This document shows, one piece after another, positions 22,136-30,375 of a DNA stretch of 38,128 bases. Both the position numbers and the translations under genes were made by a program. The stretch is from WLND01 sp040398845 (GTDB taxonomy: Bacteria > Actinomycetota > Actinomycetes > S36-B12), in assembly GCA_040398845.1 (NCBI GenBank), contig JBBATH010000022.1, forward strand, positions 1-38,128. Direction: 5' to 3'. A model generated the notes under the pieces. That model had not been told where the DNA came from. It worked only from the letters and a program-made list of their open reading frames with translations, and ran no database searches. Every line of letters starts with the position of its first letter. Positions within the stretch are counted from its first letter, which is position 1.

Positions 22136-23986
22136 GTGCTCGCAACACGCTCTCGGTTTCGAGCGGCCCTGTGCGCAGCGCCGTTGGTGGCGCTGGGCCT
22201 AACTCTCGTCGCTGCGCCGGCCTCGATGGCGCAGTCTCGGATCACCAGTCTGGTTCCGCGCACGACGTCCCAAGAGATCGTCTCGTATGACGTGGTCGCG
22301 GAGGTCCAGCCGAACACCGACATGGTCATCACGGAGACGATCGTCTACAACCCTGGGACCGAGGAGGTCCGTCGCGGGATTATTCGAGATATCCCGGTTC
22401 GCGACTCCCTCGATAGTGGGGATCTGCGGCTTTACGACGTGCAACTTCTTTCCGTGACGCGCGACGGTGATCAGGTCCTGTACACCGAGTCCACCTCGGA
22501 CGACGCGATCTCTCTGAAGATCGGTGACCCGAATGTGCCGATTCAGGGGCTGCACACCTTTGTGATCTCCTACCGAGTCGGTGGCGCGCTGAACATCATT
22601 GATACGAACAGCATTAACGCCACGACCCCGAAGGGGATTACGGCAGGGGATATTTCGCTCTACTGGGACTTCATCGGTGGACAGTGGCCCTTCCCCGTGA
22701 TCAAGGGGAAGGCCACTATCACTGGACCAACCCCAGCGCTGGGGGCACTGTGCTTCTTTGGACCGCAGGGATCCACGAAGCCATGCGAGGTCATGGAGGG
22801 CGTTGGACCTGATTCAGCCACCGTACTCAGCGCCGATCTGCGGGATGGTGGAAGTCTCACTGGAGCGGTCGCCTGGGCTCCGGATGGGTTCACCCAGATG
22901 CCCAAGCCGAACATCGTGCCTGACCCCAGCGCCGACGATATCGCCCGGCTTAATAGCCTCTTTCCTCTCATTCTGTTGTTGGCCCTGATCGCCCTCGCAG
23001 CTCCGATTACGATGGCAATCCTTCGCCGTCGATCAAATTCTGGCGTCGTGCTTGCGGCCACGCCGGTGCGGTACCAGCCGCCGGATGGTGTGAGACCAGC
23101 TGAGATGCAGGCGGGCATCGACGGGTCTGTCGATGCTCGTGGGTACACCGCAACCCTCTTGGATCTCGCAGCCAGGGGTCACCTCATGCTTTCAGAGGTC
23201 GAAGGCGGGATGTTCCGTCGAACGACTCTTTCGGTCACGTGGACAGGTGCGGGCAAGGACGCCCTTTCCCCCTGGGAAAGCGATCTCGCGGGGGCCATTC
23301 TCAAGGGCAGCTCCAGCGCGACGATCGGCACATACGATCCCACCCTGACGACAATGACGCTCGCACTCACGAACCAGTTGTCGAAGGAGGCCAAGGCCTC
23401 AGGACGTTACAACCTCGAGGGCGATAAGCCTGATCGCGTCTACACCGTGCTCGCTGTCCTCGGGGGCGTCGCTATTCCCGCCGGATTCGTATTCCTCGCA
23501 ATTCCGGACTGGGGTATAACCCTTGCTAGCTTGGATGTCCTGGCAGGAATTGGTCTCCTCATCGGCGGCATCATCGGAAGAATCATCACGCCGCGACGGC
23601 AGTCCCGCGCCTCCGCCGACTTCCTCGGACAGGTTGCCGGGTTTACCCGCCTCCTCGACTCGGATTCGGCCGATGCTCGTCGGGATTATGCGGTGAAGAT
23701 CGGGCTACCTCCCGAGGCGATCTTCGCAACCTTCCTTCCTTTCGCGGTCATCCTGGGTCTTGAGAGCACGTGGGTGGGCAACTTCCCGGACATCACGCCT
23801 GAACAACTGCGTCCCTACGGGCTCGATACCTTGGCGATTGGCGGTCTTGCTGGTTGGTCGTCAACCATGTCCAGCAATTGGACCTCAAGCACGGTCGACC
23901 CGACAAGTTCGTCTGGAGGCTCCGGGTTTGGTGGCGGGGGCTCGAGCGGGGGCGGCGGGGGCGGCGGGGGCGGCGGGTCCTTCTAA
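22136..23986 (+). CDS. DUF2207 domain membrane protein with glycine-rich C-terminus
   Basis: A 616-residue protein. It has a signal peptide or anchor (residues 8-32), then the DUF2207 ectodomain (SQEIVSYDVVAEVQPNTDMV, then GIIRDIPVRDSLDSGDLRLY). Further on are a membrane segment near 275-295, a cytoplasmic domain with ATLLDLAARGHLMLSEVEG, two more membrane helices near 438-480, and the ending FGGGGSSGGGGGGGGGGSF. The wing-like LLDLAARGHL segment and the Gly-Ser tail are typical of DUF2207 proteins paired with LemA. Function unknown; envelope stress or maturation roles have been suggested for LemA systems. The GTG is four bases from the LemA stop, so the pair is an operon. Confidence 0.9.
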   Translation: MLATRSRFRAALCAAPLVALGLTLVAAPASMAQSRITSLVPRTTSQEIVSYDVVAEVQPNTDMVITETIVYNPGTEEVRRGIIRDIPVRDSLDSGDLRLYDVQLLSVTRDGDQVLYTESTSDDAISLKIGDPNVPIQGLHTFVISYRVGGALNIIDTNSINATTPKGITAGDISLYWDFIGGQWPFPVIKGKATITGPTPALGALCFFGPQGSTKPCEVMEGVGPDSATVLSADLRDGGSLTGAVAWAPDGFTQMPKPNIVPDPSADDIARLNSLFPLILLLALIALAAPITMAILRRRSNSGVVLAATPVRYQPPDGVRPAEMQAGIDGSVDARGYTATLLDLAARGHLMLSEVEGGMFRRTTLSVTWTGAGKDALSPWESDLAGAILKGSSSATIGTYDPTLTTMTLALTNQLSKEAKASGRYNLEGDKPDRVYTVLAVLGGVAIPAGFVFLAIPDWGITLASLDVLAGIGLLIGGIIGRIITPRRQSRASADFLGQVAGFTRLLDSDSADARRDYAVKIGLPPEAIFATFLPFAVILGLESTWVGNFPDITPEQLRPYGLDTLAIGGLAGWSSTMSSNWTSSTVDPTSSSGGSGFGGGGSSGGGGGGGGGGSF

Positions 23987-24012
23987 CCAGGTCCGGCACG
24001 GAGACGAAGGTC

Positions 24013-24396
24013 TCAGGACCGACCACGAAGGCGTTCGACGCGGCGACGATCACGTTTCGTCGGCCGTCCTGCCCCTCTATCGCGGACGATGGGTGCTGGC
24101 CGTTCGTCGCCTGCCTGCGGCGCGGGGGTGCGGTCCTCGTAGTTCAAGACCGCAAGCGCGGCGCTCGTCCGTTTCTCGACGAGCGAGACCACGATCACCG
24201 TTCGTTCGGCCGCGATGGTGCGGGCCCTGACGGTGTCGCCGACTCTTACCGGGTGAGCGGGCTTGGCGGTCGATCCATTCACGCGGACGTGGCCGGCCTT
24301 GCACGCGGCAGTCGCAGCCGATCTGGTCGGGTACAGGCGGATAGACCAGAGCCATGCATCGACGCGCACGGTCTGAGGCGCGGCGGGTGCGGTCAT
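24013..24396 (-). CDS. RNA-binding S4 domain protein (Hsp15/RqcP-like)
   Basis: A 127-residue basic protein. The S4 domain fills residues 10-60: VRVDAWLWSIRLYPTRSAAT, AACKAGHVRVNG, and KPAHPVRVGDTVRAR. The rest is a basic tail ending GRPTKRDRRRVERLRGR. This layout fits the heat-shock protein 15 family, which binds stalled 50S subunits carrying peptidyl-tRNA and helps their rescue. It is convergent with the DUF2207 gene. It starts 73 bases downstream of the lipoprotein gene, beyond a strong terminator hairpin, so it should have its own promoter. Confidence 0.9.
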   Translation of the reverse strand: MTAPAAPQTVRVDAWLWSIRLYPTRSAATAACKAGHVRVNGSTAKPAHPVRVGDTVRARTIAAERTVIVVSLVEKRTSAALAVLNYEDRTPAPQAGDERPAPIVRDRGAGRPTKRDRRRVERLRGRS

Positions 24397-24424
24397 GAAT
24401 GGAGCCTAGAGAAGGGCACAAGAA

Positions 24425-24468
24425 CGCTGTTGGGGAGCGCGCCATGGTCGGCGCGCTCCCCAACAGCG
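24425..24468 (-). terminator. very strong intrinsic terminator after the lipoprotein gene
   Basis: A perfect 19-bp stem (CGCTGTTGGGGAGCGCGCC with its exact complement at 24450-24468) and a six-base loop begins one base after the lipoprotein stop. On the minus strand it is followed by TTCTTGTGCCCTTCTC, a pyrimidine/T-rich run. It is a rare near-classical intrinsic terminator in this window. Confidence 0.88.
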
Positions 24469-24469
24469 G

Positions 24470-24913
24470 TCAGCCCGCGGCGCAGCCGGAGAGGTACAGG
24501 TCGGCCGGGATGGTGGCGTCGGCGGGCGCCTGGGTGGCTGCAGGATCACTGCCGCAGACCTTTGCCTTGTCCTGCGGCACCCAGAACTGGCCCTCGGCCT
24601 GGAAGATGAATGAGGTGGCGACACCCTGCGGTGCATTTGCATCGGTCGAACCGGTGCCGAGAGTGCCCGTTGCCACGGCCCAGCCGTCAGAGCACTGGAG
24701 GTTTTCCATCGTGAAGACGTTGTCTGGGCTGAGGGCCTCGGCTGACTGCTGGGCGGCGGCCCCGACTGCGGCGTCGGTGCACTCGGTCATGCCGCCGACC
24801 ATTGAGGGGCCGGCGGACTCGGGTGTGGTGGTGCTCGACGAGCAGGCGACGAGGGCTGATGTGGCCATCGCGGCCATGGCGACGGCGAGGCTAATGCGGG
24901 ACTTGCTCTTCAT
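24470..24913 (-). CDS. secreted lipoprotein, unknown function
   Basis: A 147-residue protein with a basic start (MKSKSRISLA), a hydrophobic signal and a lipobox ending ALVAC with Cys24, followed by SSSTTTPESAG. It should be processed by signal peptidase II and anchored to the outer face of the membrane. The mature part has three cysteines (C in TECTDA, QCSDGWAVATG and KVCGSDP, plus one near the end) that may form disulfides. The QCSDGWAVATGTLG stretch is the most conserved-looking part but no family is recognised. The ATG at 24913 is preceded by AAAGGACC; an upstream in-frame extension to 24985 has no signal character. It is closed by a strong terminator. Confidence 0.82.
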   Translation of the reverse strand: MKSKSRISLAVAMAAMATSALVACSSSTTTPESAGPSMVGGMTECTDAAVGAAAQQSAEALSPDNVFTMENLQCSDGWAVATGTLGTGSTDANAPQGVATSFIFQAEGQFWVPQDKAKVCGSDPAATQAPADATIPADLYLSGCAAG

Positions 24914-24984
24914 ATGGTCCTTTCGAGCGCCCGGGCGGGCGCAATCCACCCGCATTCTAGATTGTTGTTCCGTCTGGAAAGCCA

Positions 24985-25545
24985 TCAGGAGAGAGCGAAT
25001 ATGGCTCCGAGGAGGATGAGCCCGAGAACGAAGACGATGACGGCGACGATGATGCCGACCGCGAGAATCGCGACACCGGTAAGGGCGAAGGTTATGGTCA
25101 CGAGGAGGAGACCGCCCCCTGCCTTGAGGGCGATGCGGGCCTGGGCGCTTGTGTAGGTGCGGCTCTCTGCACGAATCGAAGCCGCGAGCCCACAGAGAGT
25201 GCCGGCACCGATGACGGCGCCCGAGGCCACGAACCAGGCCAAGGGAAAGCTCACGCCGTTGTCGGCGAGACCCTGCCCATCCTGCATCGAGGTGATCTCG
25301 CTCAGGGTGATGACCGTGAGGATCGCCGTGGCGGCGCTACCGACGACGACGTTCCACACCCCTATCCAGCCGAGAAGATCACGCGGCGCCGTGCCCCAGC
25401 GGTTTGCACGCACTGGAAGGCCCGTCCACCGGAGGCCATCCCAATACTGAAGCATGCCGCGCGTGTCGCTCTCCACGGGATACCAACCGGGGTTCTCGCC
25501 GGGCGGCTCGGGCTCAGGAGGCGTTCCTTGTCCGGTGCTGCTCAA
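24985..25545 (-). CDS. DUF2510 domain-containing membrane protein
   Basis: A 186-residue protein. Residues 20-42 form a DUF2510 motif (GWYPVESDTRGMLQYWDGLR followed by WTG), a short WD-like module frequent in actinobacterial membrane proteins. Four hydrophobic helices follow (around 57-80, 100-122, 137-157 and 160-184), the last ending at the C-terminus. It starts at TTG in a TTGA overlap with the stop of the glutathione peroxidase gene, so it is translationally coupled to it. Function unknown. A role at the membrane during oxidative stress would be guesswork from the neighbour. Confidence 0.8.
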   Translation of the reverse strand: MSSTGQGTPPEPEPPGENPGWYPVESDTRGMLQYWDGLRWTGLPVRANRWGTAPRDLLGWIGVWNVVVGSAATAILTVITLSEITSMQDGQGLADNGVSFPLAWFVASGAVIGAGTLCGLAASIRAESRTYTSAQARIALKAGGGLLLVTITFALTGVAILAVGIIVAVIVFVLGLILLGAIFALS

Positions 25546-26069
25546 TGATTGCCCGCGTCCGGATTTGTTGGCATGAGCGCCCTGATGTCGCCGGCCATAG
25601 CTTCAGGCTTCGTTTTCGGCGCATACCGACGCACCGTAGTTCCGTCTGGTGAGACGAGGAACTTCGTGAAGTTCCACTTGACCATGGAGCCGAGAAGCCC
25701 GCTCGATCGCTCTTTGACGAACTGGAAGATTGGGTGCGTGTCCTTGCCGTTGACGTCGATCTTTGTCGAGAGCGGGAATGTAACTCCGTGGTTCACCTTG
25801 CAGAAATCCTCGATGTCGGCGTCGCTGCCCGGCTCCTGATGGGCGAACTGATCGCATGGAAAGCCGAGCACTACGAGGCCGAGGGGGCCAAACTCTTCGT
25901 GAAGACGCTGCAGTCCGTCGTACTGCGGGGTGAAGCCGCACTTGCTCGCGGTGTTCACGATGAGCACCGGCTTGCCTGCGTAGTCGGCCAGCGAGACGGT
26001 GCTCCCGTGGTTGTCGACGAAGGAAAGATCCTGCAGGCGTGCGGCTGGCGCTGAATTGGCTGAGGTCAT
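25542..26069 (-). CDS. glutathione peroxidase family (thioredoxin-type) peroxidase
   Basis: A 175-residue Gpx-family enzyme with the peroxidatic Cys44 in VNTASKCGFTPQYDGL, Gln78 in FPCDQFAHQEPG, and Trp132-Asn133 in VKWNFTKFLV, which complete the catalytic tetrad. It uses cysteine rather than selenocysteine. Cys72 and Cys90 are also present; Cys90 is near the place of the resolving cysteine in thioredoxin-dependent forms, so thioredoxin is the likelier reductant. The ATG at 26069 starts the conserved part; a longer frame to 26201 overlaps the divergent deaminase gene. It reduces hydrogen peroxide and lipid peroxides. It is the first gene of a two-gene operon with the DUF2510 protein. Confidence 0.92.
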   Translation of the reverse strand: MTSANSAPAARLQDLSFVDNHGSTVSLADYAGKPVLIVNTASKCGFTPQYDGLQRLHEEFGPLGLVVLGFPCDQFAHQEPGSDADIEDFCKVNHGVTFPLSTKIDVNGKDTHPIFQFVKERSSGLLGSMVKWNFTKFLVSPDGTTVRRYAPKTKPEAMAGDIRALMPTNPDAGNH

Positions 26070-26117
26070 AGGACAAGTCTGCCCCAGATCGGCAGCTGGC
26101 GCCGCCGACGGGGTGGA

Positions 26118-26123
26118 TAGGGT
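26118..26123 (+). promoter_or_regulatory. candidate -10 box for a leaderless deaminase transcript
   Basis: TAGGGT ends six bases before the ATG at 26130, and no Shine-Dalgarno sequence is present. Transcription starting at the expected distance would begin at or next to the ATG, giving a leaderless mRNA, common in actinobacteria. No good -35 was seen. Confidence 0.3.
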
Positions 26124-26129
26124 CCGTGA

Positions 26130-27158
26130 ATGAGTGAAGCCGCCTCGCTTGAGGCCTACGTCCGCGGTCTGCCGAAGGCCGAGCTCCACGTGCATCTCCA
26201 AGGGGCCGCTTCGGTTCCGACAGTGCTTGAACTAGCGCGCCGTTACCCTGAGGCCGGAGTCCCGATTGAGGAGCAAGGGCTGCGCGATTTCTACACGTTC
26301 ACCGATTTCGCACATTTCATCGAGGTGTACATCAGCGTCAACCGGCTCGTTCGCACCGCCGCCGACGTCCGTGACCTCGTCATCGGCCTCGGCCGGGATC
26401 TCACCGAGGTGAATGTGCGCTACGCCGAGGTGACGGTGACCCCCGATAGTCACCTCCTCATGGGTATCGCACCGGATTCGCTGGCTGACGCCCTGTCCTC
26501 GGGTCGCGCGCACGTCCTTGATGCCTACGGCATTGAGCTCGCCTGGGTATTCGACATTCCAGGTGAACTTGGATTGGCGTCCGGCATCCGAACCATCGAG
26601 TGGGCCGAGTCACACCTGCCGGAGCACAGCGTCGGTTTCGGCCTCGGTGGGCCGGAGGCGGGGGTCCCGCGCGATATGTTCGTCGATGTCTTCGGTCGCG
26701 CCCGCGATCTGGGGCTGCGAGGCGTCCCGCATGCCGGTGAGACGACAGGCCCGCAGAGCATCCGCGACAGCATCGATGTTCTGGGAGCTGTACGAATTGG
26801 CCACGGCATTGCTGCGGCGAGCGACCAGCAGCTCATGGATGACCTCGTGGCCCGCGACATCGTCTTGGAGGTCTGTCCCACGTCGAATCTCTGCACTCGT
26901 GCGGTTGCAGAGATGAAGGATCACCCGTTCAACGTCCTCCGCGACGCTGGCGTGCGGGTGACTCTCAATAGCGACGACCCGGGGATGTTCGATACCGACC
27001 TGAACCGCGAGTATCTCGTTGCGAACCAGGTATTCGGGCTTGACGGCCCAGCGCTTACTGAGCTCGCTCGCGAGTCGGTGCGAGCGTCCTTTGCATCGAA
27101 CGCAACTCGGGCCCGCATCTTGGCCGAGATCGACGCCTACGAAGTGCAAAACCTGTAG
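26130..27158 (+). CDS. adenosine deaminase family protein (adenosine or aminodeoxyfutalosine deaminase)
   Basis: A 342-residue metal-dependent amidohydrolase. Metal and catalytic residues are in place: His20 and His22 in AELHVHLQGA, His201 and Glu204 in PHAGETTGP, His225 in RIGHGIAA, and Asp282-Asp283 in LNSDDPGMF. The motif EVCPTSNLCTRAV is also typical. The classical HLEG reads HLQG. The region FYTFTDFAHFIEVYISVNRL closely recalls a divergent actinobacterial branch of this family remembered from Streptomyces. Members of the wider COG1816 group include both adenosine deaminases and 6-aminodeoxyfutalosine deaminases of the menaquinone pathway, so the substrate is open. It is divergent from the peroxidase gene. 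Confidence 0.85.
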   Translation: MSEAASLEAYVRGLPKAELHVHLQGAASVPTVLELARRYPEAGVPIEEQGLRDFYTFTDFAHFIEVYISVNRLVRTAADVRDLVIGLGRDLTEVNVRYAEVTVTPDSHLLMGIAPDSLADALSSGRAHVLDAYGIELAWVFDIPGELGLASGIRTIEWAESHLPEHSVGFGLGGPEAGVPRDMFVDVFGRARDLGLRGVPHAGETTGPQSIRDSIDVLGAVRIGHGIAAASDQQLMDDLVARDIVLEVCPTSNLCTRAVAEMKDHPFNVLRDAGVRVTLNSDDPGMFDTDLNREYLVANQVFGLDGPALTELARESVRASFASNATRARILAEIDAYEVQNL

Positions 27159-27179
27159 AACGACGAAAAGGGGGTGGCG

Positions 27180-27770
27180 TCACGATCTCTCGGACCAGGA
27201 CCTCGGCTGAGTGAGTGCGATGGGGTTTCCGCTCAGGCGCAAGCCATCCTGCATCTGTTTCTCGCGGTATTCAAGCACACGGGTGCCGTTTCCGGTCCAG
27301 TTCTTTATGCGGCTGCGAAGGGAATCGACCTGCCCGCGCCACTGCGGGTCGCGCTCATCGACCGAGTCGGGCCGAACGATGAAGACGTCGATATCGGCCT
27401 TCCCTCCCATCGAGCGCCGAGTGGCTGCGCCGAATAGGGCCGCATAGGCGCAGGGCTGTGGCCAGTCGCCGAGGTGGGCAGAGAGACGGTCAACGAACGT
27501 ATCGCGCAATTCAGCGAGCGCAATGACCGGTTCCGCTGCGACGTGTTCGCGATTGAGTTGATAGACGTCGGCGTGTCCGACCCTGCGCTGCAGGACGATG
27601 CCCTGCCCACTGAGGCGAGTGCAGGCTTTGCGAACCCCGGACTCAGAGAACTCGCCGATGAGGGCGTGGATACGAGGCGCAGTGCACTCTTCATTCGTGC
27701 GGACGAGGACTGCGAGGATCTCGCCGTCGAGCGACGGCGTCACCGTCCGGAATGGGTGCCCGAGTTCCAC
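27180..27770 (-). CDS. winged-helix / nucleotidyltransferase-domain protein
   Basis: A 196-residue two-domain protein. Residues 15-72 form a winged helix-turn-helix (ILAVLVRTNEECTAPRIHAL, then GVRKACTRLSGQGIVLQRRV). Residues 105-160 carry a minimal nucleotidyltransferase motif: FGAATRRSMGGKADIDVFIV, with Gly114, Asp126 and Asp128 matching hG-x(9-13)-Dh-D. In most relatives the motif begins GS; here it is GA. Such proteins regulate transcription or modify a partner, sometimes as part of MNT/HEPN toxin-antitoxin systems. No HEPN gene is next to it. It starts at GTG with a poor ribosome-binding site. It is convergent with the deaminase gene. Confidence 0.72.
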   Translation of the reverse strand: MELGHPFRTVTPSLDGEILAVLVRTNEECTAPRIHALIGEFSESGVRKACTRLSGQGIVLQRRVGHADVYQLNREHVAAEPVIALAELRDTFVDRLSAHLGDWPQPCAYAALFGAATRRSMGGKADIDVFIVRPDSVDERDPQWRGQVDSLRSRIKNWTGNGTRVLEYREKQMQDGLRLSGNPIALTQPRSWSERS

Positions 27771-27805
27771 CTTATGAGGCTAGACCGTTGACCCTGATCC
27801 GTGCT

Positions 27806-27835
27806 GGACAAAAGTGAAGTGTCCGGGATAAAAGT
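27806..27835. repeat. direct/inverted repeat element upstream of the ABC ATPase gene
   Basis: Two ten-base direct repeats, GGACAAAAGT and GGATAAAAGT, start exactly 20 bases apart (27806 and 27826). The first also pairs as an inverted repeat with TGTCC at 27820-27824. This could be a regulatory site or the end of a lost insertion sequence. The rest of the 205-base intergenic stretch shows only a GAAGGGA ribosome-binding site. Confidence 0.4.
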
Positions 27836-27975
27836 ATTGATTGCCTGAATCGCGGGTGTCCCACCGCACACAGCAATATCCTTCGGCTATCGCCATGGAT
27901 TTGCGGCGGATTCGACAACGTCCCCCACAACGGATCGTCCGGCACGTTCCTGCCGGTGAAGGGATTGGCATCGCC

Positions 27976-29052
27976 ATGACCAAGCACGTTCGCTACGAAG
28001 ACGTATCGCTCGTCTACCCCGGTGGCACATCACCCGCCGTCAGCCACCTTGACCTCATGATTGCCGAAGGCGAGTTCCTTGTTCTAGTCGGCCCATCCGG
28101 GTGCGGCAAGTCCACCAGCCTGCGAATGCTCGCGGGCCTCGAACCCATCAGCTCCGGGGCCATCTTCATCGGTGACCGCGACGTCAGCAATGTTCCAGCA
28201 AAGGATCGCGATATCGCGATGGTGTTCCAGAATTACGCGCTCTACCCCCATATGTCGGTCGCCGAGAACATGGGCTTCGCACTGAAGATCCAGAAGGTCT
28301 CGAAGGAGGAGATGAGCCGCCGGGTGCAGGAGGCGGCGAAGCTGCTCGACCTCACCGACTACCTCGACCGCAAGCCGAAGGCGCTCTCAGGCGGTCAGCG
28401 TCAGCGGGTGGCGATGGGCCGAGCGATCGTCCGCGAGCCCCAAGTGTTCTTGATGGACGAGCCCCTATCGAATCTGGATGCCAAACTGCGAGTGCAGACC
28501 CGCACCCAGATCGCCGCCCTACAGCGGCGGCTTGGCACCACCACTGTCTATGTCACGCACGATCAGGTCGAGGCGATGACCATGGGGGATCGCGTTGCGG
28601 TCCTCAAGGACGGGGTGCTCCAGCAGGTTGATACTCCTCGGGCGCTGTACGACACCCCAGCTAATGCCTTCGTCGCAGCATTCATTGGATCCCCATCGAT
28701 GAACATCGTGAGCGCGCGCATCGTCGAGACCGGGGTAGAGGTCAATGGCGCTACGATCCTGGTCGACCGAGCCACCTTGGCCAAGGCAAGTGGCGACTTC
28801 GTCCTCCTTGGCCTTCGGCCCGAGGATCTCGAACTTGGTGATACCGGCATCCCGATGACCGTTTCACTCGTGGAGGAGCTTGGTGCCGACACCTTTGTCT
28901 ACGGCACGGCACCTGGATTAGACGGTGCGGATGTTGACCTCGTTGCTCGGTCGCGCGGATTCCAGGCGCCGGCCATCGGGGCCAGCGTCCACGTCAATCC
29001 GACGAAGACGTACGTGTTCGATCCAGCGGGGGAGCAGCCGCGGCTTTCATAG
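27976..29052 (+). CDS. MalK/UgpC-type ABC transporter ATP-binding protein
   Basis: A 358-residue ATPase. It has Walker A GPSGCGKST (39-47), Q-loop Gln85 in VFQNYALYPHM, signature LSGGQRQRVAMGRA (137 on), Walker B VFLMDEPLSNLDAK and switch His195 in VTHDQVEAM. The C-terminal TOBE/OB domain (from about 240, GSPSMNIVSARI then LLGLRPEDLEL) is typical of carbohydrate importers of the MalK/UgpC/MsmK kind. The start ATG at 27976 precedes the conserved MTKHVRYEDVSLVYPGG. The longer frame to 27841 is not conserved. No permease or binding-protein genes are nearby, so it may serve several sugar transporters elsewhere, as MsmK does in other bacteria. Confidence 0.93.
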   Translation: MTKHVRYEDVSLVYPGGTSPAVSHLDLMIAEGEFLVLVGPSGCGKSTSLRMLAGLEPISSGAIFIGDRDVSNVPAKDRDIAMVFQNYALYPHMSVAENMGFALKIQKVSKEEMSRRVQEAAKLLDLTDYLDRKPKALSGGQRQRVAMGRAIVREPQVFLMDEPLSNLDAKLRVQTRTQIAALQRRLGTTTVYVTHDQVEAMTMGDRVAVLKDGVLQQVDTPRALYDTPANAFVAAFIGSPSMNIVSARIVETGVEVNGATILVDRATLAKASGDFVLLGLRPEDLELGDTGIPMTVSLVEELGADTFVYGTAPGLDGADVDLVARSRGFQAPAIGASVHVNPTKTYVFDPAGEQPRLS

Positions 29053-29095
29053 CCCTGGACAGGCAACGACACGTGTCACCATGCACTATTGATCC

Positions 29096-29842
29096 ATGAC
29101 ACGTCGACGTTTTCCCGCCCTTGTCCTGATGCTTGCCGGCGCGGCTGTGTTCCTCTCTGCGTGCGCGCCCGCTTCCACCGTCATGGGGCCGGGCGGAGTC
29201 GAAGCCCGCACGGTGAGTGTCGCGGCAACCGGTACCGCGCAGGTGGCCCCTGATGCGGCCCGTGCCTCGGTGACCGTCGAGACGAACGACCCCTCGTCGG
29301 CGCAGGCTGCGCAGGCTGCTGCTGCGGAGGCGGCAACTCGGGCGCTGGACGCTCTCAAGTCATCCGGCGTCGACACGAAGGACATCGCAACCAAGGCCAT
29401 TAATGTCGGGCCGGTCTACAACTACACATCCGAGGGCGGGCAGACCCTCGTCGGCTATCGTGCCTCGCAGACGATCACCGTTACCCTTCGGGATCTCGCA
29501 TCTACCGGCGCCATCCTCGATGGAGTAGTCAAGGCCGGTGGCAATGCGGTGCGCATTGACTCGCTCGAGCCATTTGTGACGGACCCCGCCGCTGCAACCG
29601 AGCAGGCGCGGGCCCAGGCCGTCGACATCGCAAGGGCTCAGGCGGAGCAGTACGCGCAGTTGCTCGGTTTCACGCTCGGCGAGGTGGCGACGGTCTCAGA
29701 GTCGACGTCCAATGCGTCGATGCCCATGGCCGCCTACGCCGAGTCAGCACAGAGTGAGGATAAGACCGTGCCGACGCCTATCGAGGCGGGCACGAGCGAG
29801 GTGACCGTCACCCTAAATGTGGCTTGGCTGATCGAGGACTGA
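29096..29842 (+). CDS. SIMPL domain (DUF541) lipoprotein
   Basis: A 248-residue lipoprotein. The signal peptide (RRRFPALVLMLAGAAVF) ends in the lipobox LSAC with Cys23. The SIMPL domain follows: VSVAATGTAQVAPDAARASV, DALKSSGVDTKDIATKAINV, YRASQTITVTLRDLASTGAI and ARAQAEQYAQLLGFTLGEVA, with the closing strand SEVTVTLNVAWLI. These proteins form ring-like periplasmic or surface assemblies in some bacteria and protect against oxidative stress in others; the role here is unknown. There is no ribosome-binding site; CACTAT (29084-29089) lies six bases before the ATG, as expected for a leaderless mRNA. It stands 43 bases after the ABC ATPase gene. Confidence 0.9.
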   Translation: MTRRRFPALVLMLAGAAVFLSACAPASTVMGPGGVEARTVSVAATGTAQVAPDAARASVTVETNDPSSAQAAQAAAAEAATRALDALKSSGVDTKDIATKAINVGPVYNYTSEGGQTLVGYRASQTITVTLRDLASTGAILDGVVKAGGNAVRIDSLEPFVTDPAAATEQARAQAVDIARAQAEQYAQLLGFTLGEVATVSESTSNASMPMAAYAESAQSEDKTVPTPIEAGTSEVTVTLNVAWLIED

Positions 29843-29912
29843 CCCACGACATTCACACCTTGCCACGCAAGGAGCCCACTACTCGAGCGGAAAGTTCCGA
29901 AACCCGGAAAAG

Positions 29913-29941
29913 TTGAGTTACACCGAATTGCAACAATTATT
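29913..29941 (+). promoter_or_regulatory. candidate promoter of the surface-protein locus
   Basis: TTGAGT (29913-29918) and ATTATT (29936-29941) are 17 bases apart in the most AT-rich patch of the region. They would give a leader of about 60 bases before the split surface-protein gene. Confidence 0.35.
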
Positions 29942-30012
29942 TTAGAAACTTCCATCCAGCGCTGCTGATGTGGATCCACTGACCACGAGTCATCGGAACC
30001 AAGCGAACGGAA

Positions 30013-30375
30013 GTGTCTATTTTGCGGGGTCGGATTACGGCGGGGGTGGCCTTCGCTGCGAGTGCGCTCCTGATTGCAGGAGTTGTCGGCGCACTACCGA
30101 ACGCCTTTGGCGTGACGACGCTCAACCTCAATTACGAGGAATTGAACTTCGACTACACGAATCACACGAACTACCCGGCGACCGGGGGTGGCGTGACATG
30201 CACGGGGTCAAATGTCTGTACTGGCATGGCGGTCGGCGACAAGGTGCTCTTTGCGAGCGTCACGTTGATCGGGGGTGTGGCGGTTGACGGAATCGTAACA
30301 ACCTCAGTTCTTTCGGGCACCACGGTCACCGACTACGAGGTCGGTGTCGGCGTGCCGATCGCGTCGAACTTTTAA
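30013..30375 (+). CDS. N-terminal piece of the split surface protein (signal peptide fragment)
   Basis: A 120-codon frame with a clear signal peptide (RGRITAGVAFAASALLIAGV, likely cut after VVGA or NAFG) followed by a Thr/Gly-rich beta-type segment. It ends at TAA immediately before a GTG in the same frame. The GTG at 30013 has a cramped ribosome-binding site; a TTG at 30022 with GGAAGTG six bases upstream is a better-spaced start. If nothing reads through, only this secreted fragment is made. Confidence 0.6.
   Translation: MSILRGRITAGVAFAASALLIAGVVGALPNAFGVTTLNLNYEELNFDYTNHTNYPATGGGVTCTGSNVCTGMAVGDKVLFASVTLIGGVAVDGIVTTSVLSGTTVTDYEVGVGVPIASNF

Noticed and set aside
23930..23985. Gly-Ser repeat run at the end of the DUF2207 gene as a DNA repeat of interest
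   Set aside because: Glycine-rich C-termini are usual for this protein family; simple codon repetition explains it.
29888..29950. Short similar words GGAAAGTT, GGAAAAGTT and AACTTCC upstream of the surface-protein gene as an operator
   Set aside because: The spacing is irregular and the matches are short in AT-rich DNA; chance is the simpler explanation.
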